Shown: in pieces, positions 25,451 to 33,669 of the stretch
Position numbering within the stretch: position 1 is the first letter of the stretch
Layout: each line of letters begins with the position of its first letter
From: Actinomadura syzygii
GTDB lineage: Bacteria; Actinomycetota; Actinomycetes; Streptosporangiales; Streptosporangiaceae
Length of the DNA stretch: 64,000 bases
Assembly (NCBI RefSeq): GCF_008085905.1
Contig: NZ_VSFF01000010.1
Span: forward strand, 310,001 to 374,000
Direction of reading: 5' to 3'
Position numbers and translations under genes: made by a program
The notes under the pieces: generated by a model
Told to the model about the DNA's origin: nothing
The model's input: only the letters and a program-made list of their open reading frames with translations
Databases searched by the model: none

Positions 25451-25468
25451 ACCAAGCGTTCGCTAGGT
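25451..25468. promoter_or_regulatory. Imperfect 18-bp palindrome upstream of an SDR gene
   Basis: ACCAAGCGTTCGCTAGGT has seven of nine symmetric pairs. The ACCAAGCG half matches the left half of the KstR2-like site at 16788. It lies 41 bases before the SDR start. Confidence 0.5.
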
Positions 25469-25509
25469 TAACGGTCGTACGGGCGCGCGGCACGGCACGA
25501 GGAGCGTTG

Positions 25510-26271
25510 ATGGGGCGGCTGGACGGCAAGGTTGCGCTGATCACCGGTGGTGCGCGCGGGATGGGCAAGTCCCACGTCCGCCGGTTCCTGGACGAGGGCG
25601 CCAAGGTGGTGTTCGGCGACGTCCTGACGGACGAGGGCGCCGAACTCGCCGCCGACCTGGGGCCCAATGCTCGGTTCATCGCCATGGACGTGACGCGCGA
25701 GGACGACTGGTCCGCCGCCGTCGAGACCGCGACCTCCGCCTTCGGGCGGCTGGACGTCCTCGTCAACAACGCGGGAATCATCCGGCACAAGACCATCGAG
25801 GAGATGTCCGTCGACGAATTCCGCCGGGTCGTCGACGTGAACCTGCTCGGACAATGGCTCGGGGTGAAGTCCGTCATCGCGCCGATGCGGGAGGCGGGCG
25901 GCGGATCGATCGTCAACGTGTCCTCGACGGAGGGCTTCATCGGCGCGTCCGGCCTCTCCGCCTACAGCGCCAGCAAGTTCGGGGTCCGCGGCCTCACCAA
26001 GGCCGCCGCCCGCGAACTCGGCCAGTACGGGATCCGGGTGAACTCCATTCATCCCGGCGGCGTCCTGACTCCCCTCTCCCTCCAGGAGGACGTCGTCGCC
26101 GCCACCGCGGACAGCGCCGACGCCTTCCTGAAAGCCCTTCCGCTCGGCCGGATGGGAAAGTCGAAAGAGGTCTCGGGGCTCGTCGTCTACCTGGCGTCGG
26201 ACGACTCGTCCTACTGCACGGGCAGCGAGGTCCTCGTCGACGGCGGAATGCTCACCGGAGCGGGCTACTGA
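25510..26271 (+). CDS. SDR oxidoreductase resembling 3-alpha/20-beta-hydroxysteroid dehydrogenase
   Basis: The 253-residue protein is a classical SDR: cofactor site TGGARGMG, NNAG, Ser in VSSTEG, YSASK as catalytic Y/K, and VDGG near the end. The GKSHVRRFLDEGAKVVFGDVL and RVNSIHPGGVLTPL segments closely resemble Streptomyces 20-beta-hydroxysteroid dehydrogenase and Mycobacterium FabG3 (Rv2002). It may oxidise or reduce a steroid or similar ketone with NAD(H). This is a family-level inference from memory. GAGGAG precedes the ATG. Its 3' end overlaps the convergent amidase gene by 20 bases. Confidence 0.82.
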   Translation: MGRLDGKVALITGGARGMGKSHVRRFLDEGAKVVFGDVLTDEGAELAADLGPNARFIAMDVTREDDWSAAVETATSAFGRLDVLVNNAGIIRHKTIEEMSVDEFRRVVDVNLLGQWLGVKSVIAPMREAGGGSIVNVSSTEGFIGASGLSAYSASKFGVRGLTKAAARELGQYGIRVNSIHPGGVLTPLSLQEDVVAATADSADAFLKALPLGRMGKSKEVSGLVVYLASDDSSYCTGSEVLVDGGMLTGAGY

Positions 26272-27652
26272 GTTCGCGCGGGCGCCGTTCGGCCCAGCCC
26301 TCGGCCGACTCCAACTGGGCGGCGAGCGAGATCAGCGTCGCCTCGTCGGAGTCGTGCCCGAGAAGCTGCGCCCCGATCGGCAATCCCGCTTCGGTGAATC
26401 CCGCGGGGACGTTCACTCCCGGCCAGCCGAGGACGTTCCACGTCCACGCATAGGGGCACGCGGCGGCGACCCCGGACTGCGTCTCCCGGTACCCCTTCCC
26501 GTCGAAGGCGCCCACTTTCAGCGGCGGCTGTGCGGTCGTCGGCGTCAGCACTACGTCTGCGACCTGGAAGATCCGCCCGACCTTTCTCCTCAGATAGGGG
26601 TCCAAGCGTTTCGCCAAGGGCAGCAGCCGTTTGCCGACCGTGCGCCCGATCCGCGCTTCGACCTCCGTCCGCCGCTCCGGACGCGCCCCCGGAATGGAAT
26701 CGAGCCACTCAGCGACCCCGACCGTGCCACGAGGAATGAGCCCGAGCCCCACCAACCCATAATCGGGATCGGCGGGGAAGACCTTGTGCCCGAGCCCGGT
26801 CAACCTCCGCGCCACCCGCTCAACAGCAGCCCGGATCTCCGGGTCGAGTTTCCCGCTGACCCCGAACGCCGTCCGAAACGAAACAGCGACACGCAGCCTC
26901 CCCGGCTCCCTCCTAGCCGCCTCCACAAAAGGCGTCACCATCGGATCAAGCCGATGCACGTCCTCGCGATGGCTTCCACTCAACACATCGAGCAGAAGCG
27001 CCGCGTCAGCGACATTCCTGGCGAGCGGCCCCCAAACGGTGAGCCCGTTGAACGGATCGGTGTGCGGATGGGCGGAGACCCTCCCCCGCTGCGGCTTGAT
27101 GCCGACGAGCCCCGTCCACGCCGCCGGAATGCGGATCGACCCGGCCCCGTCCGAACCCACCGCCCCCGCGACCATTCCCGCCGCCACGGCCGCCGCCGAC
27201 CCACCCGACGACCCGCCCGGCGTGTATTCGGGATTCCACGGATTCCGCGCCGCCCCGAATCCGGGCGACTCGCTGAACGGCCACAGCCCCAGCTCACACG
27301 TCGTGGTCTTCCCCACGACGATCGCCCCGGCCGCCCGCAGCTTGCTCACGACCTCCCCGTCATTCACCGCCGGACGATGGTCTCCCGCCACGGCGAACGG
27401 CGTCGTCTCCCCCGCCACATCAGTGTCGTCCTTGACAGCAACGGGAACCCCCAACAACGGCAGCCGCTCCCCTTCCGCAAGCCGCCTATCCGCCGCAAGC
27501 GCCTCCCGCCGGGCCGCCTCCACCCGCACGACCCGAAACGCGCCAAGCGACTCCTGCCGCCCGATGCTCTCCAGAGACTCCTCGACCAACTCCCGCGCGG
27601 ACACCTCCCCCCGCGCCAGCGCGTCCGCCTGTCCGGCCAACCCCAGCACCAC
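26252..27652 (-). CDS. Amidase-signature family hydrolase
   Basis: The protein has about 466 residues from the GTG at 27652 and fits the amidase length. The catalytic Ser-cisSer-Lys system is visible: Lys in PVAVKDDTDV, cis-Ser in GGSSGGSAAAVAAG, and nucleophile Ser in SDGAGSIRIPAAW. It hydrolyses a carboxamide. It is not GatA, because the gatB/gatC context is absent. It is divergent from the TetR gene at 27724, and the perfect 24-bp palindrome between their starts suggests repression by that regulator. An in-frame TTG start further upstream would place coding sequence over the palindrome, so I reject it. Confidence 0.88.
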   Translation of the reverse strand: MVLGLAGQADALARGEVSARELVEESLESIGRQESLGAFRVVRVEAARREALAADRRLAEGERLPLLGVPVAVKDDTDVAGETTPFAVAGDHRPAVNDGEVVSKLRAAGAIVVGKTTTCELGLWPFSESPGFGAARNPWNPEYTPGGSSGGSAAAVAAGMVAGAVGSDGAGSIRIPAAWTGLVGIKPQRGRVSAHPHTDPFNGLTVWGPLARNVADAALLLDVLSGSHREDVHRLDPMVTPFVEAARREPGRLRVAVSFRTAFGVSGKLDPEIRAAVERVARRLTGLGHKVFPADPDYGLVGLGLIPRGTVGVAEWLDSIPGARPERRTEVEARIGRTVGKRLLPLAKRLDPYLRRKVGRIFQVADVVLTPTTAQPPLKVGAFDGKGYRETQSGVAAACPYAWTWNVLGWPGVNVPAGFTEAGLPIGAQLLGHDSDEATLISLAAQLESAEGWAERRPRELSSPLR

Positions 27653-27664
27653 ACCACCACCCGC

Positions 27665-27688
27665 TATCGTTCGTTCGAACGAACGATA
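27665..27688. promoter_or_regulatory. Perfect 24-bp palindrome, TetR-type operator
   Basis: The half site TATCGTTCGTTC is followed directly by its exact reverse complement. It sits 12 bases from the amidase start and 35 from the divergent TetR start, so a bound repressor would block both promoters. Confidence 0.75.
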
Positions 27689-27723
27689 CAGAAGGCACCC
27701 AAACTGCGGAAGACTGTGCACCG

Positions 27724-28278
27724 ATGAGCGCGCGAGACGAGATCGTCCAGGCCACCCTCCGCCTGATCGGCGAACAGGGCATCGGCGCCGTGACCAACCG
27801 CGCCGTGGCCCGCGCCGCCGGCGTCTCCCTGGGCTCCCTCACCTACCATTTCCCGAGCCAGGAAGACCTTCTCCGCGAAGCCCTGCACACCTTCGTGGAA
27901 AACGAGATCGCCCGCATCACGGCCCATGTCACGGCCTTCACCGCCATGTCCCCGGCCGACGTCCCCGCCGAGGTGGAAAAGGCCGTGGCCGCCTTCGCCC
28001 GCGGCCCGGAACAGATCGCCAACCTGGAACTACACCTGCACGCGGCCCGCGACCCGTCCCTCCGCGAGACCTCGACCCGCTCGGTAGAGGCGTACGACCG
28101 CCTGGCCGCGACCATCCTCACCGCCCTGGGCATCCCCGACGCCGAACGCCACGCCCCCGCGGTGGTGGCCCTCCTCTACGGCCTGGCCGTCCGCCGCCTG
28201 GCCACCGGCGACACCACCGCCACCGGCACCGCCGACGCCTTCCGCCTGCTCCTCCAAGGCGCCCTCCCCCGACCGTAG
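27724..28278 (+). CDS. TetR-family transcriptional regulator
   Basis: The protein has 184 residues. The helix-turn-helix (ARDEIVQATLRLIGEQGIGAV then AVARAAGVSLGSLTYHF) occupies the first 45 residues. The rest is the helical ligand domain. It is divergent from the amidase gene and probably represses it, and itself, through the palindrome at 27665-27688. The inducing ligand is unknown, although an amide or its acid product would be reasonable. A hairpin terminator follows six bases after the stop. Confidence 0.87.
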   Translation: MSARDEIVQATLRLIGEQGIGAVTNRAVARAAGVSLGSLTYHFPSQEDLLREALHTFVENEIARITAHVTAFTAMSPADVPAEVEKAVAAFARGPEQIANLELHLHAARDPSLRETSTRSVEAYDRLAATILTALGIPDAERHAPAVVALLYGLAVRRLATGDTTATGTADAFRLLLQGALPRP

Positions 28279-28284
28279 AAAGGA

Positions 28285-28334
28285 TTCTGGCCCGCACGGC
28301 CCCAGAGCGGGGTACAAGGCCGTGCAGGCCAGAA
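28285..28334 (+). terminator. Hairpin terminator after the TetR gene
   Basis: Two 8-bp stems (TTCTGGCC and GCACGGCC on the left arm) pair with 28318-28334 across one mismatch, with a 16-nt loop. It begins six bases after the TetR stop. Confidence 0.75.
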
Positions 28335-29211
28335 ACCTGTCTCATACAGGAACCTCAGTCGGAACCTCAGCCGACGTTCGCTCTGCTCTCCGCCTGTGCA
28401 CCTCCGGCCGTGTCTCCGATGTGACACCCAGAACGCTAAGCCGCCCCCCACCCCAAAAGAACCCCCTTAACCCTCACTTAGGGAACCGCTGAGCAACCCT
28501 TATTCACGCCCCGTCCGGCACCGTCCGAGGAAGTCGGCCAGGGAGCCGCTCACCTGCGAAAACAAGGGATGGAGGTAACGGGAGCAGTCCGGGCCCGTCC
28601 AGCACCGTCGAACCAAACCGACCGGCGCTGGCTCCCGAGATCGGCTCCCGACCCCGCACCGAAGTGGAGCGGACGCCGAAAGAAGCGGCGCGGGCCACTA
28701 CGGGACCCCAACTGGCGCCCAGATGCCAGGAAATGCGATCCGCGGCATTGATCCGTTGCAACGTCCTCATAGCTGCGAATTTTGAGATCGCGACGCACGC
28801 GAGTCGACCCTTGTTGGCTATATATTACAGCCCACAATGAGGTTGCACTGTCTCCGACGTGCGAACGCCGTACTGTGTCCACAATCGGCTATCTCCTTTC
28901 GAGCCGCCTGGTCCAGCGCCATTCAGCTCCGCAAACAGGAAGTGGCATTTTCCAGGACATGCTCGCCATATCGTCGCCAGAGCGGACGGAGAACCGCCCG
29001 CCTGTGCGGATAGGTCGTTAGGACGTCGATCGCCGGTGATTTCCATCCGGGCGTTCGCTGGGGCGAGATGCGGTCACAAGTCGGGCTCGTGGCTCTCGGG
29101 GGCGGGGGGCTTGGGGGTTGCTTCACTAAGAGTCTTCACTACTTAGAGTATTTGCTTGATTACTTTGGGTACTTGGCGGGGTGTAGGTCGGAACACACTG
29201 GAGGGGAACAG
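28335..29211. other. Gene-free, lower-GC region
   Basis: About 880 bases without a convincing gene on either strand. The candidate reading frames are short, lack ribosome sites and show no actinobacterial third-position GC bias. Base composition from about 28700 to 29160 is visibly less GC-rich than the flanks, with runs such as TATATATTAC. Near 29121-29149 the motif CTTCACT...AGAGT is repeated twice. I see no transposase remnant, tRNA or clear target-site duplication. The last 100 bases probably hold the promoter of the SH3-like gene at 29212. Confidence 0.6.
29121..29149 (+). repeat. Direct repeat in the SH3-gene promoter region
   Basis: CTTCACTAAGAGT (29121-29133) is followed by CTTCACTACTTAGAGT (29134-29149), the same arms with three extra bases. 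It lies about 60-90 bases before the start at 29212. Confidence 0.5.
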
Positions 29212-29691
29212 ATGGAGCTAGGTGTCAAGCTCGGTGCGGGGCTGGCGGCCTTCGTGCTGGCCGGGAGCGCGCTGAGTTACGGGGCGGTCGCCGAGGCCGC
29301 GGCGCCCCCGCCGCAGCCGGGGCAGGACCAGTCGGCGCAGGCCGCGCCCGGGCCGGCCGAGGAGGGCCAGGGCCCCGGGGCGATCTTCGTCGGGCCCGAG
29401 GGCAACGCCCTCGCGCTGCAGCGGATGGTGGACCAGGACGAGCAGCGGGTCCGCCTCTGCCGCGGGACGGTCGTCGTCGAGCGGCTGAACATCCGCAGAG
29501 GGCCGGGTCTCAGTTTCGCCGTCGTCGGGCACTACAACCGCGGCACGCACATCACGACGGACTGGGACACCATCCAGCGCCGGGACGGCTACCTGTGGGT
29601 GCGGCTCGCCAACAGCACCCACTGGATCGCCGACTACAAGCTCGGCACCGGTAACAACGGCAAGTGGTACGTGCGGTACTCGAACTGCTGA
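29212..29691 (+). CDS. Secreted SH3b-like domain protein
   Basis: The protein has 159 residues. A signal peptide (MELGVKLGAGLAAFVLAGSALS, then an AEAAA cleavage region) precedes a Pro/Gln/Gly linker. A C-terminal bacterial SH3-like module starts near LNIRRGPGLSFAVVGHY and ends HWIADYKLG. Such modules bind cell-wall peptides or proteins. It lacks a catalytic domain, so a wall-binding or signalling role is likely. The ATG at 29212 has GGAGGGG upstream. Two cysteines in the mature part could form a disulfide. Confidence 0.78.
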   Translation: MELGVKLGAGLAAFVLAGSALSYGAVAEAAAPPPQPGQDQSAQAAPGPAEEGQGPGAIFVGPEGNALALQRMVDQDEQRVRLCRGTVVVERLNIRRGPGLSFAVVGHYNRGTHITTDWDTIQRRDGYLWVRLANSTHWIADYKLGTGNNGKWYVRYSNC

Positions 29692-29697
29692 GCGGGC

Positions 29698-29729
29698 GCC
29701 GGGGCCGGCGCGCGGGCGCCGGCCCCGGC
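29698..29729 (+). terminator. Hairpin terminator after the SH3-like gene
   Basis: A perfect 14-bp GC stem (29698-29711 with 29716-29729) with a 4-nt loop starts seven bases after the stop codon. Confidence 0.85.
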
Positions 29730-29752
29730 CTTCGTTGGTAGCGTCTGCCGGT

Positions 29753-30250
29753 ATGGACGGCGTGCCGTACACCGGCGGCGAGAAGGAGAACCTGAAGTCC
29801 AGCCTCGACCGGCACCGCGACGTGGTGCTGTGGAAGCTCGAGGGGCTGGACGAGGAGCGGGTCCGGCGGCCGATGACGCCGTCCGGGACGAACCTGCTCG
29901 GTCTGACCAAGCATCTGGCGTCCGTCGAGTACGGGTGGTTCTGCGAGACGTTCGGCCGCGAGTCCGACGCCGTCCCGTACGAGGAGGACGATCCCGACGC
30001 CGACATGCGCGCGGAGCCCCACGAGACGACGGCGGACATCGTCGCCTACTACCGGCGCGCGCGGGAGGCGTCCGACCGGACCATCGACGAGCTGGACCTC
30101 GACGCCCTCGGCACCTCCTGGCGCGGCGTGACCGTGTCGCTGAGGTGGGTGCTGCTGCACATGATCGAGGAGACGGCTCGGCACGCCGGGCACATGGACA
30201 TCGTCCGCGAGCTGATCGACAGCGAAACCGGCTACCACCGGGACGTCTAG
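29753..30250 (+). CDS. DinB-family (DUF664) protein
   Basis: The 165-residue protein is a four-helix DinB-like protein. The metal-binding histidines fit LTKHLASVEYGWF, and HMIEETARHAGHMDIVRE near the end. Members include mycothiol-dependent transferases and hydrolases, which would suit an actinobacterium, but this one could have another thiol or none. The ATG at 29753 is chosen because family sequence starts right after it. It converges on the histidine kinase gene, with 12 bases between stops. Confidence 0.82.
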   Translation: MDGVPYTGGEKENLKSSLDRHRDVVLWKLEGLDEERVRRPMTPSGTNLLGLTKHLASVEYGWFCETFGRESDAVPYEEDDPDADMRAEPHETTADIVAYYRRAREASDRTIDELDLDALGTSWRGVTVSLRWVLLHMIEETARHAGHMDIVRELIDSETGYHRDV

Positions 30251-30262
30251 CCACCCGAACCG

Positions 30263-31612
30263 CTAGCCGCGGGAGCGGGAGTGGCGGCGGCGGACGAGGC
30301 GGCGGGAGCGGCGGGCGGGCGGGAGCCATTTCGTCCGGAACCACATCTGCACCTGCGCGCCGCCGAGGACGCTCCGGTGGATGCGCAGGTAGCCGCCTGT
30401 GGACTCGGCGGCGCGGCGCGCGATGTCCAGGCCGAGGCCGGTGGAGCCGCCGCCGCTGCTCCCCCGCTTCAGCGCGGCGTCGGGGTCGGCGATGCCGGGG
30501 CCGCCGTCGGCGACGAGGATGCCGGTGACGCCCTGCCCCTGGTGGAGGGTGACGGCGAACCCGGTGCCCTCGGACGTGTGCCGGAAGATGTTGCCGAGCA
30601 GGGCGTCCACGGCGGCGGCGAGTTCGGTGCCGGGCAGCGGGAGCGGCGCGGGGCGTTCCGCGCCGATCAGCTCGCAGGAGCGGCCCTCGTCCTCGGCCAG
30701 CACCGACCAGAACGCGACGCGGTCGCGCAGCACCTTCGCGGCGTCGCAGCTTCCCCGGCCGGTCGGCCGCCGGACGGTCCGGATGATCTGGTCGACCTCG
30801 CGCTCGATGCGGTCGACGGCCTCGCGGGTCTGCTCGGCGACCGGGCCGTCGCCGAGCGCCTCGGCATTGAGACGCAGCGCGGCGAGCGGGGTGCGCAGCC
30901 GGTGCGAGAGGTCGGCGGCCATCTCCCGCTCGGCGGCCAGCAGCTGGACGACGTGGTCCGCCATCGCGTTGAACGCGAGCCCCGCCTCGACCAGCTCGGG
31001 CGGGCCGTCCGGCTCGATGCGGACGGACAGCTCACCGTCCCCGAACGCGCCCGCCGCCTCCGCCAGCCGCCGGGTGGAGCGGATCATGCGGTTGCCGAGC
31101 CGGTCGGCGACGGCGACGGACCCGGCGACGAGCGCGGCGGCGACCGTCGTCATCACGAGCCACGCCTTCCACACGCCGCGGGAGAGGTCGTCGTCGGGCA
31201 GGTACACCTCGACGACGGCGGTGCGCCCGGCGTCCAGCGACACGGGTTGGAGGAGCGCGTAGCCGCCGCCGACGCGGGCTGTGTAGGAGCGGCCGCGGCG
31301 TCCTGCCTCGGCGATCTGCTCGGGGTCGGCGGAGCCGTCGCCGCGGGCGTCGCGCGGGACGACGCCGCCGTCCGGCATGTGCACGGTCATCCGCCCGGCG
31401 GAGCCCGCCTGCGTGCTGGCGACGGCGCGTTCGAGGGCGGGCGGGTCCTCGGTGACGACGAGGACGGGGCCGAGCGCGCTCGCCTGCCGCTCGGCGGTGG
31501 TGAGCGCGCGGTCCCGGGCGATCTCCCGGACGGTCAGCGCGAGCGGGATGAGGAACGCCAGCGCGACCATCGAGGTCACGGCCAGCGACACGAGGACGAG
31601 CGTCCGCCTCAT
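30263..31612 (-). CDS. Sensor histidine kinase
   Basis: The protein has 449 residues. A transmembrane helix (about 7-27), an extracytoplasmic sensor of about 120 residues, a second helix (about 155-175), a HAMP linker, the phosphoacceptor box SHRLRTPLAAL and an ATP-binding domain (NIFRHTSEG, DGGPGI, STGLGLDIAR) are in order. The C-terminus ends in a basic Arg-rich tail. Its ATG overlaps the response-regulator stop as ATGA. Together they form a two-component system. The signal cannot be deduced. Confidence 0.9.
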   Translation of the reverse strand: MRRTLVLVSLAVTSMVALAFLIPLALTVREIARDRALTTAERQASALGPVLVVTEDPPALERAVASTQAGSAGRMTVHMPDGGVVPRDARGDGSADPEQIAEAGRRGRSYTARVGGGYALLQPVSLDAGRTAVVEVYLPDDDLSRGVWKAWLVMTTVAAALVAGSVAVADRLGNRMIRSTRRLAEAAGAFGDGELSVRIEPDGPPELVEAGLAFNAMADHVVQLLAAEREMAADLSHRLRTPLAALRLNAEALGDGPVAEQTREAVDRIEREVDQIIRTVRRPTGRGSCDAAKVLRDRVAFWSVLAEDEGRSCELIGAERPAPLPLPGTELAAAVDALLGNIFRHTSEGTGFAVTLHQGQGVTGILVADGGPGIADPDAALKRGSSGGGSTGLGLDIARRAAESTGGYLRIHRSVLGGAQVQMWFRTKWLPPARRSRRLVRRRHSRSRG

Positions 31613-32295
31613 GGCCGCGGGTCGGGCTCGGCGAGGCGGACCCCGACGCCGCGCACCGTGTGCAGGTAGCGGGGCGCCGCGGCGGTCTCGCCCAGCTTGC
31701 GGCGCAGCCAGGACAGGTGGACGTCGATGGTCTGGTCGTCGCCGTACGCCTGCCGCCACACCTCGGCGAGCAGCTCGCGGCGCGCGACGACGCGGCCCGG
31801 CCGGGCGGCGAGGTAGGCCAGCAGGTCGAACTCGCGGCGGGTCAGTTCGAGCGGCGCGCCGTCGAGCGTCGCCTCCCGCCGGTCGAGGTCGATGTGCAGC
31901 CCGCCGACGCTCAGCTCGGCGGTCGGCCCGGACCGCGCCGACCGGCGCAGCACGGCGGCGAGCCGCGCGCTCAGGTGCTCGATGGAGAACGGCTTGATGA
32001 GGTAGTCGTCGGCGCCCGCGTTCAGCAGCCGGACGATCTCGGGCTCGTCGTCGCGGGCGGTCGCGATGATGACCGGCACGTCGGAGATGCCGCGGAGCAT
32101 CTTCAGCACCTCCGCGCCGTCGAGGTCGGGCAGTCCGAGGTCGAGGACGACGACGTCGGGCGGCGACTGCGTGACCTCGCGCAGCGCGTCCATCGCGGTG
32201 CCGACGCTGCGGACGACGTGCGACCGGGCGCTCAGTTCCCTGATCAGGGCGGTCCGGACGTTCGCGTCGTCCTCGACCACCAGAACACTCGCCAT
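31609..32295 (-). CDS. OmpR/PhoB-family response regulator
   Basis: The 228-residue protein has a receiver domain with acidic pocket E8/D9/D10, phospho-acceptor D52 (VVVLDLGLPDLDG), and K in LIKPF. A winged-helix DNA-binding domain follows (LTRREFDLLAYLAARPGRVVARRELLAEVW, TIDVHLSWLRRKL). It precedes and overlaps the cognate kinase gene. It lies back to back with the secreted protein gene at 32323, only 27 bases away, so that gene is a likely target. Confidence 0.92.
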   Translation of the reverse strand: MASVLVVEDDANVRTALIRELSARSHVVRSVGTAMDALREVTQSPPDVVVLDLGLPDLDGAEVLKMLRGISDVPVIIATARDDEPEIVRLLNAGADDYLIKPFSIEHLSARLAAVLRRSARSGPTAELSVGGLHIDLDRREATLDGAPLELTRREFDLLAYLAARPGRVVARRELLAEVWRQAYGDDQTIDVHLSWLRRKLGETAAAPRYLHTVRGVGVRLAEPDPRP

Positions 32296-32322
32296 GGCGG
32301 AACCGTATGCCACCATGTGCCC

Positions 32323-32835
32323 ATGCGTCGCGCGATGTCGTATGTTGCCCCGTGGGCGGGGGTGACGGCGCTCGCGGTCGCGCTCTCGTGGCTCGGGGTG
32401 CGCGACGTCGTGCGCGGCGCGGTGTCGGAGCGGTCGGCGCCGCCGCCGATCGCGGGGCCCGTCATCCACTCCAGTCCGGCGACCCCGCCGGGGCCGACGT
32501 CGGTCGGGACCCCGACGTCCCGGCCCGGCCCGGTGACCGGCGAGGACGTGGCGCCGCGCCCGTCGAAGCCGACGGTCCGGCCGTCGGAGAAGGCGCCGCC
32601 GCCGAAGCCGCCGGACAACGTGCGCAGCTTCGCCACCCGTGGCGGGCGCGCCGCGATGTCGTTCGAGAAGGACCGCGTGCGGCTCGTGTCGGCGACGCCC
32701 AACCCGGGCTACGAGACGCGGGTGACGCAGACCGGGGGCTGGCTCCGCGTCGACTTCCTCGACGACAAGCACACGTCATCGGTGGTCGCGTCCTGGTACG
32801 AGCATGACCCGACCGTCAAGGTCTACGAGTACTGA
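32323..32835 (+). CDS. Hypothetical membrane-anchored/secreted protein beside a two-component system
   Basis: The protein has 170 residues. One hydrophobic segment (about residues 6-25) is followed by a Pro/Ser/Thr-rich linker and a folded C-terminal module (from about FATRGGRAAMSFEKDRVRLV to the end) of about 65 residues. Similar short anchored proteins are often encoded opposite two-component systems in related actinobacteria. No ribosome site is seen at the ATG, so the mRNA may be leaderless. Function is unknown. It could be a sensor-side accessory or a regulon member. Confidence 0.65.
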   Translation: MRRAMSYVAPWAGVTALAVALSWLGVRDVVRGAVSERSAPPPIAGPVIHSSPATPPGPTSVGTPTSRPGPVTGEDVAPRPSKPTVRPSEKAPPPKPPDNVRSFATRGGRAAMSFEKDRVRLVSATPNPGYETRVTQTGGWLRVDFLDDKHTSSVVASWYEHDPTVKVYEY

Positions 32836-32851
32836 CGCGCCGTCGGCGGTC

Positions 32852-33487
32852 TCAGTACTGGGACGTGACGAAGCGCTGCGGCATGACGAACAGGGCGGTG
32901 GCCTCGACGGTGACGCGGCCGTCCGGGGCGGCGATCGTCCCGGACGCGAACACCTTGCGGCCCTCCACGCGGCTCGCCTTCGCCTCGGCGAGCAGCGGGA
33001 CGCCGAGCGGGGTCGGACGCCGGTAGCGCAGCTCCAGGGTCGCGGTCATGCCGGGCGTCCCGGTCGCGGCCGCCGCCATCCCGAGGACCTGGTCGAGCAC
33101 CATCGCGGACACGCCGCCGTGCACGTACGACGGCGGCCCCTCGTAGACGGGGCCGAGCGTGAACTCGCCCCGGACGATGCCGTCCGAGGTGACCTCCAGC
33201 TCGATCGGCGGCGCGAGCGGGTTCAGCGGTCCGGTGACGGGGTTGGCGAGCTGCCGGTCCATGCGGACGCCGTCCGGGGACGCGGCGAACGGCGGGAACT
33301 CGCGGCGCTCCGCGCCGAGGCGCGCGGTGAGGGCGGCGACCTCGTCCGCGACGGCGGCCGCCTCGGCGGCGTCCACGCCGGTGAGCACGGCGGCCTCGGT
33401 CAGCTCGCGGACGCGCGCGGCGAGCCCGGCCAGCGTCGCGGCCTCTTCCGCGTCGAGCCTGGGCCGTTCGTCCGGCATCGCGTTCAT
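32852..33487 (-). CDS. PaaI-family hotdog thioesterase
   Basis: The protein has 211 residues. An N-terminal helical stretch of about 70 residues rich in Ala and Glu precedes a hotdog domain with VYEGPPSYVHGGVSAMVLDQVLG, the HGG motif that marks PaaI-type thioesterases, and a final VEATALFVMP strand. It probably hydrolyses an acyl-CoA thioester in the cytosol. The ATG at 33487 has GGGAGGGG upstream. It converges on the secreted protein gene at 32323. Confidence 0.82.
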   Translation of the reverse strand: MNAMPDERPRLDAEEAATLAGLAARVRELTEAAVLTGVDAAEAAAVADEVAALTARLGAERREFPPFAASPDGVRMDRQLANPVTGPLNPLAPPIELEVTSDGIVRGEFTLGPVYEGPPSYVHGGVSAMVLDQVLGMAAAATGTPGMTATLELRYRRPTPLGVPLLAEAKASRVEGRKVFASGTIAAPDGRVTVEATALFVMPQRFVTSQY

Positions 33488-33669
33488 GCACCCCTCCCGT
33501 GCGGGACGCCCCCTACGTCCCCCGATGAGTCGAACGCGATTCTAAGATGTGCGGCGGACCGGTCCGAACGCCGGGGTCGATCAAGAGGACGGCCACATGC
33601 CCGGCCCGCCCTGATTTGGATAGGTTCTGCATGACTCCCCGACCGCCCCTGGACCAGAGGGAACGCGCA

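Noticed and set aside
16876..27652. A complete steroid-degradation cluster
   Set aside because: Only a KstR2-like regulator and one HSD-like SDR are present. The ring-cleaving and side-chain enzymes (hsa, kst, ipd, fad genes) are absent, so only a scattered regulon can be proposed.
28550..29146. Short reading frames in the low-GC region
   Set aside because: They have no ribosome sites, no coding bias and no domain character, and they overlap each other on both strands.
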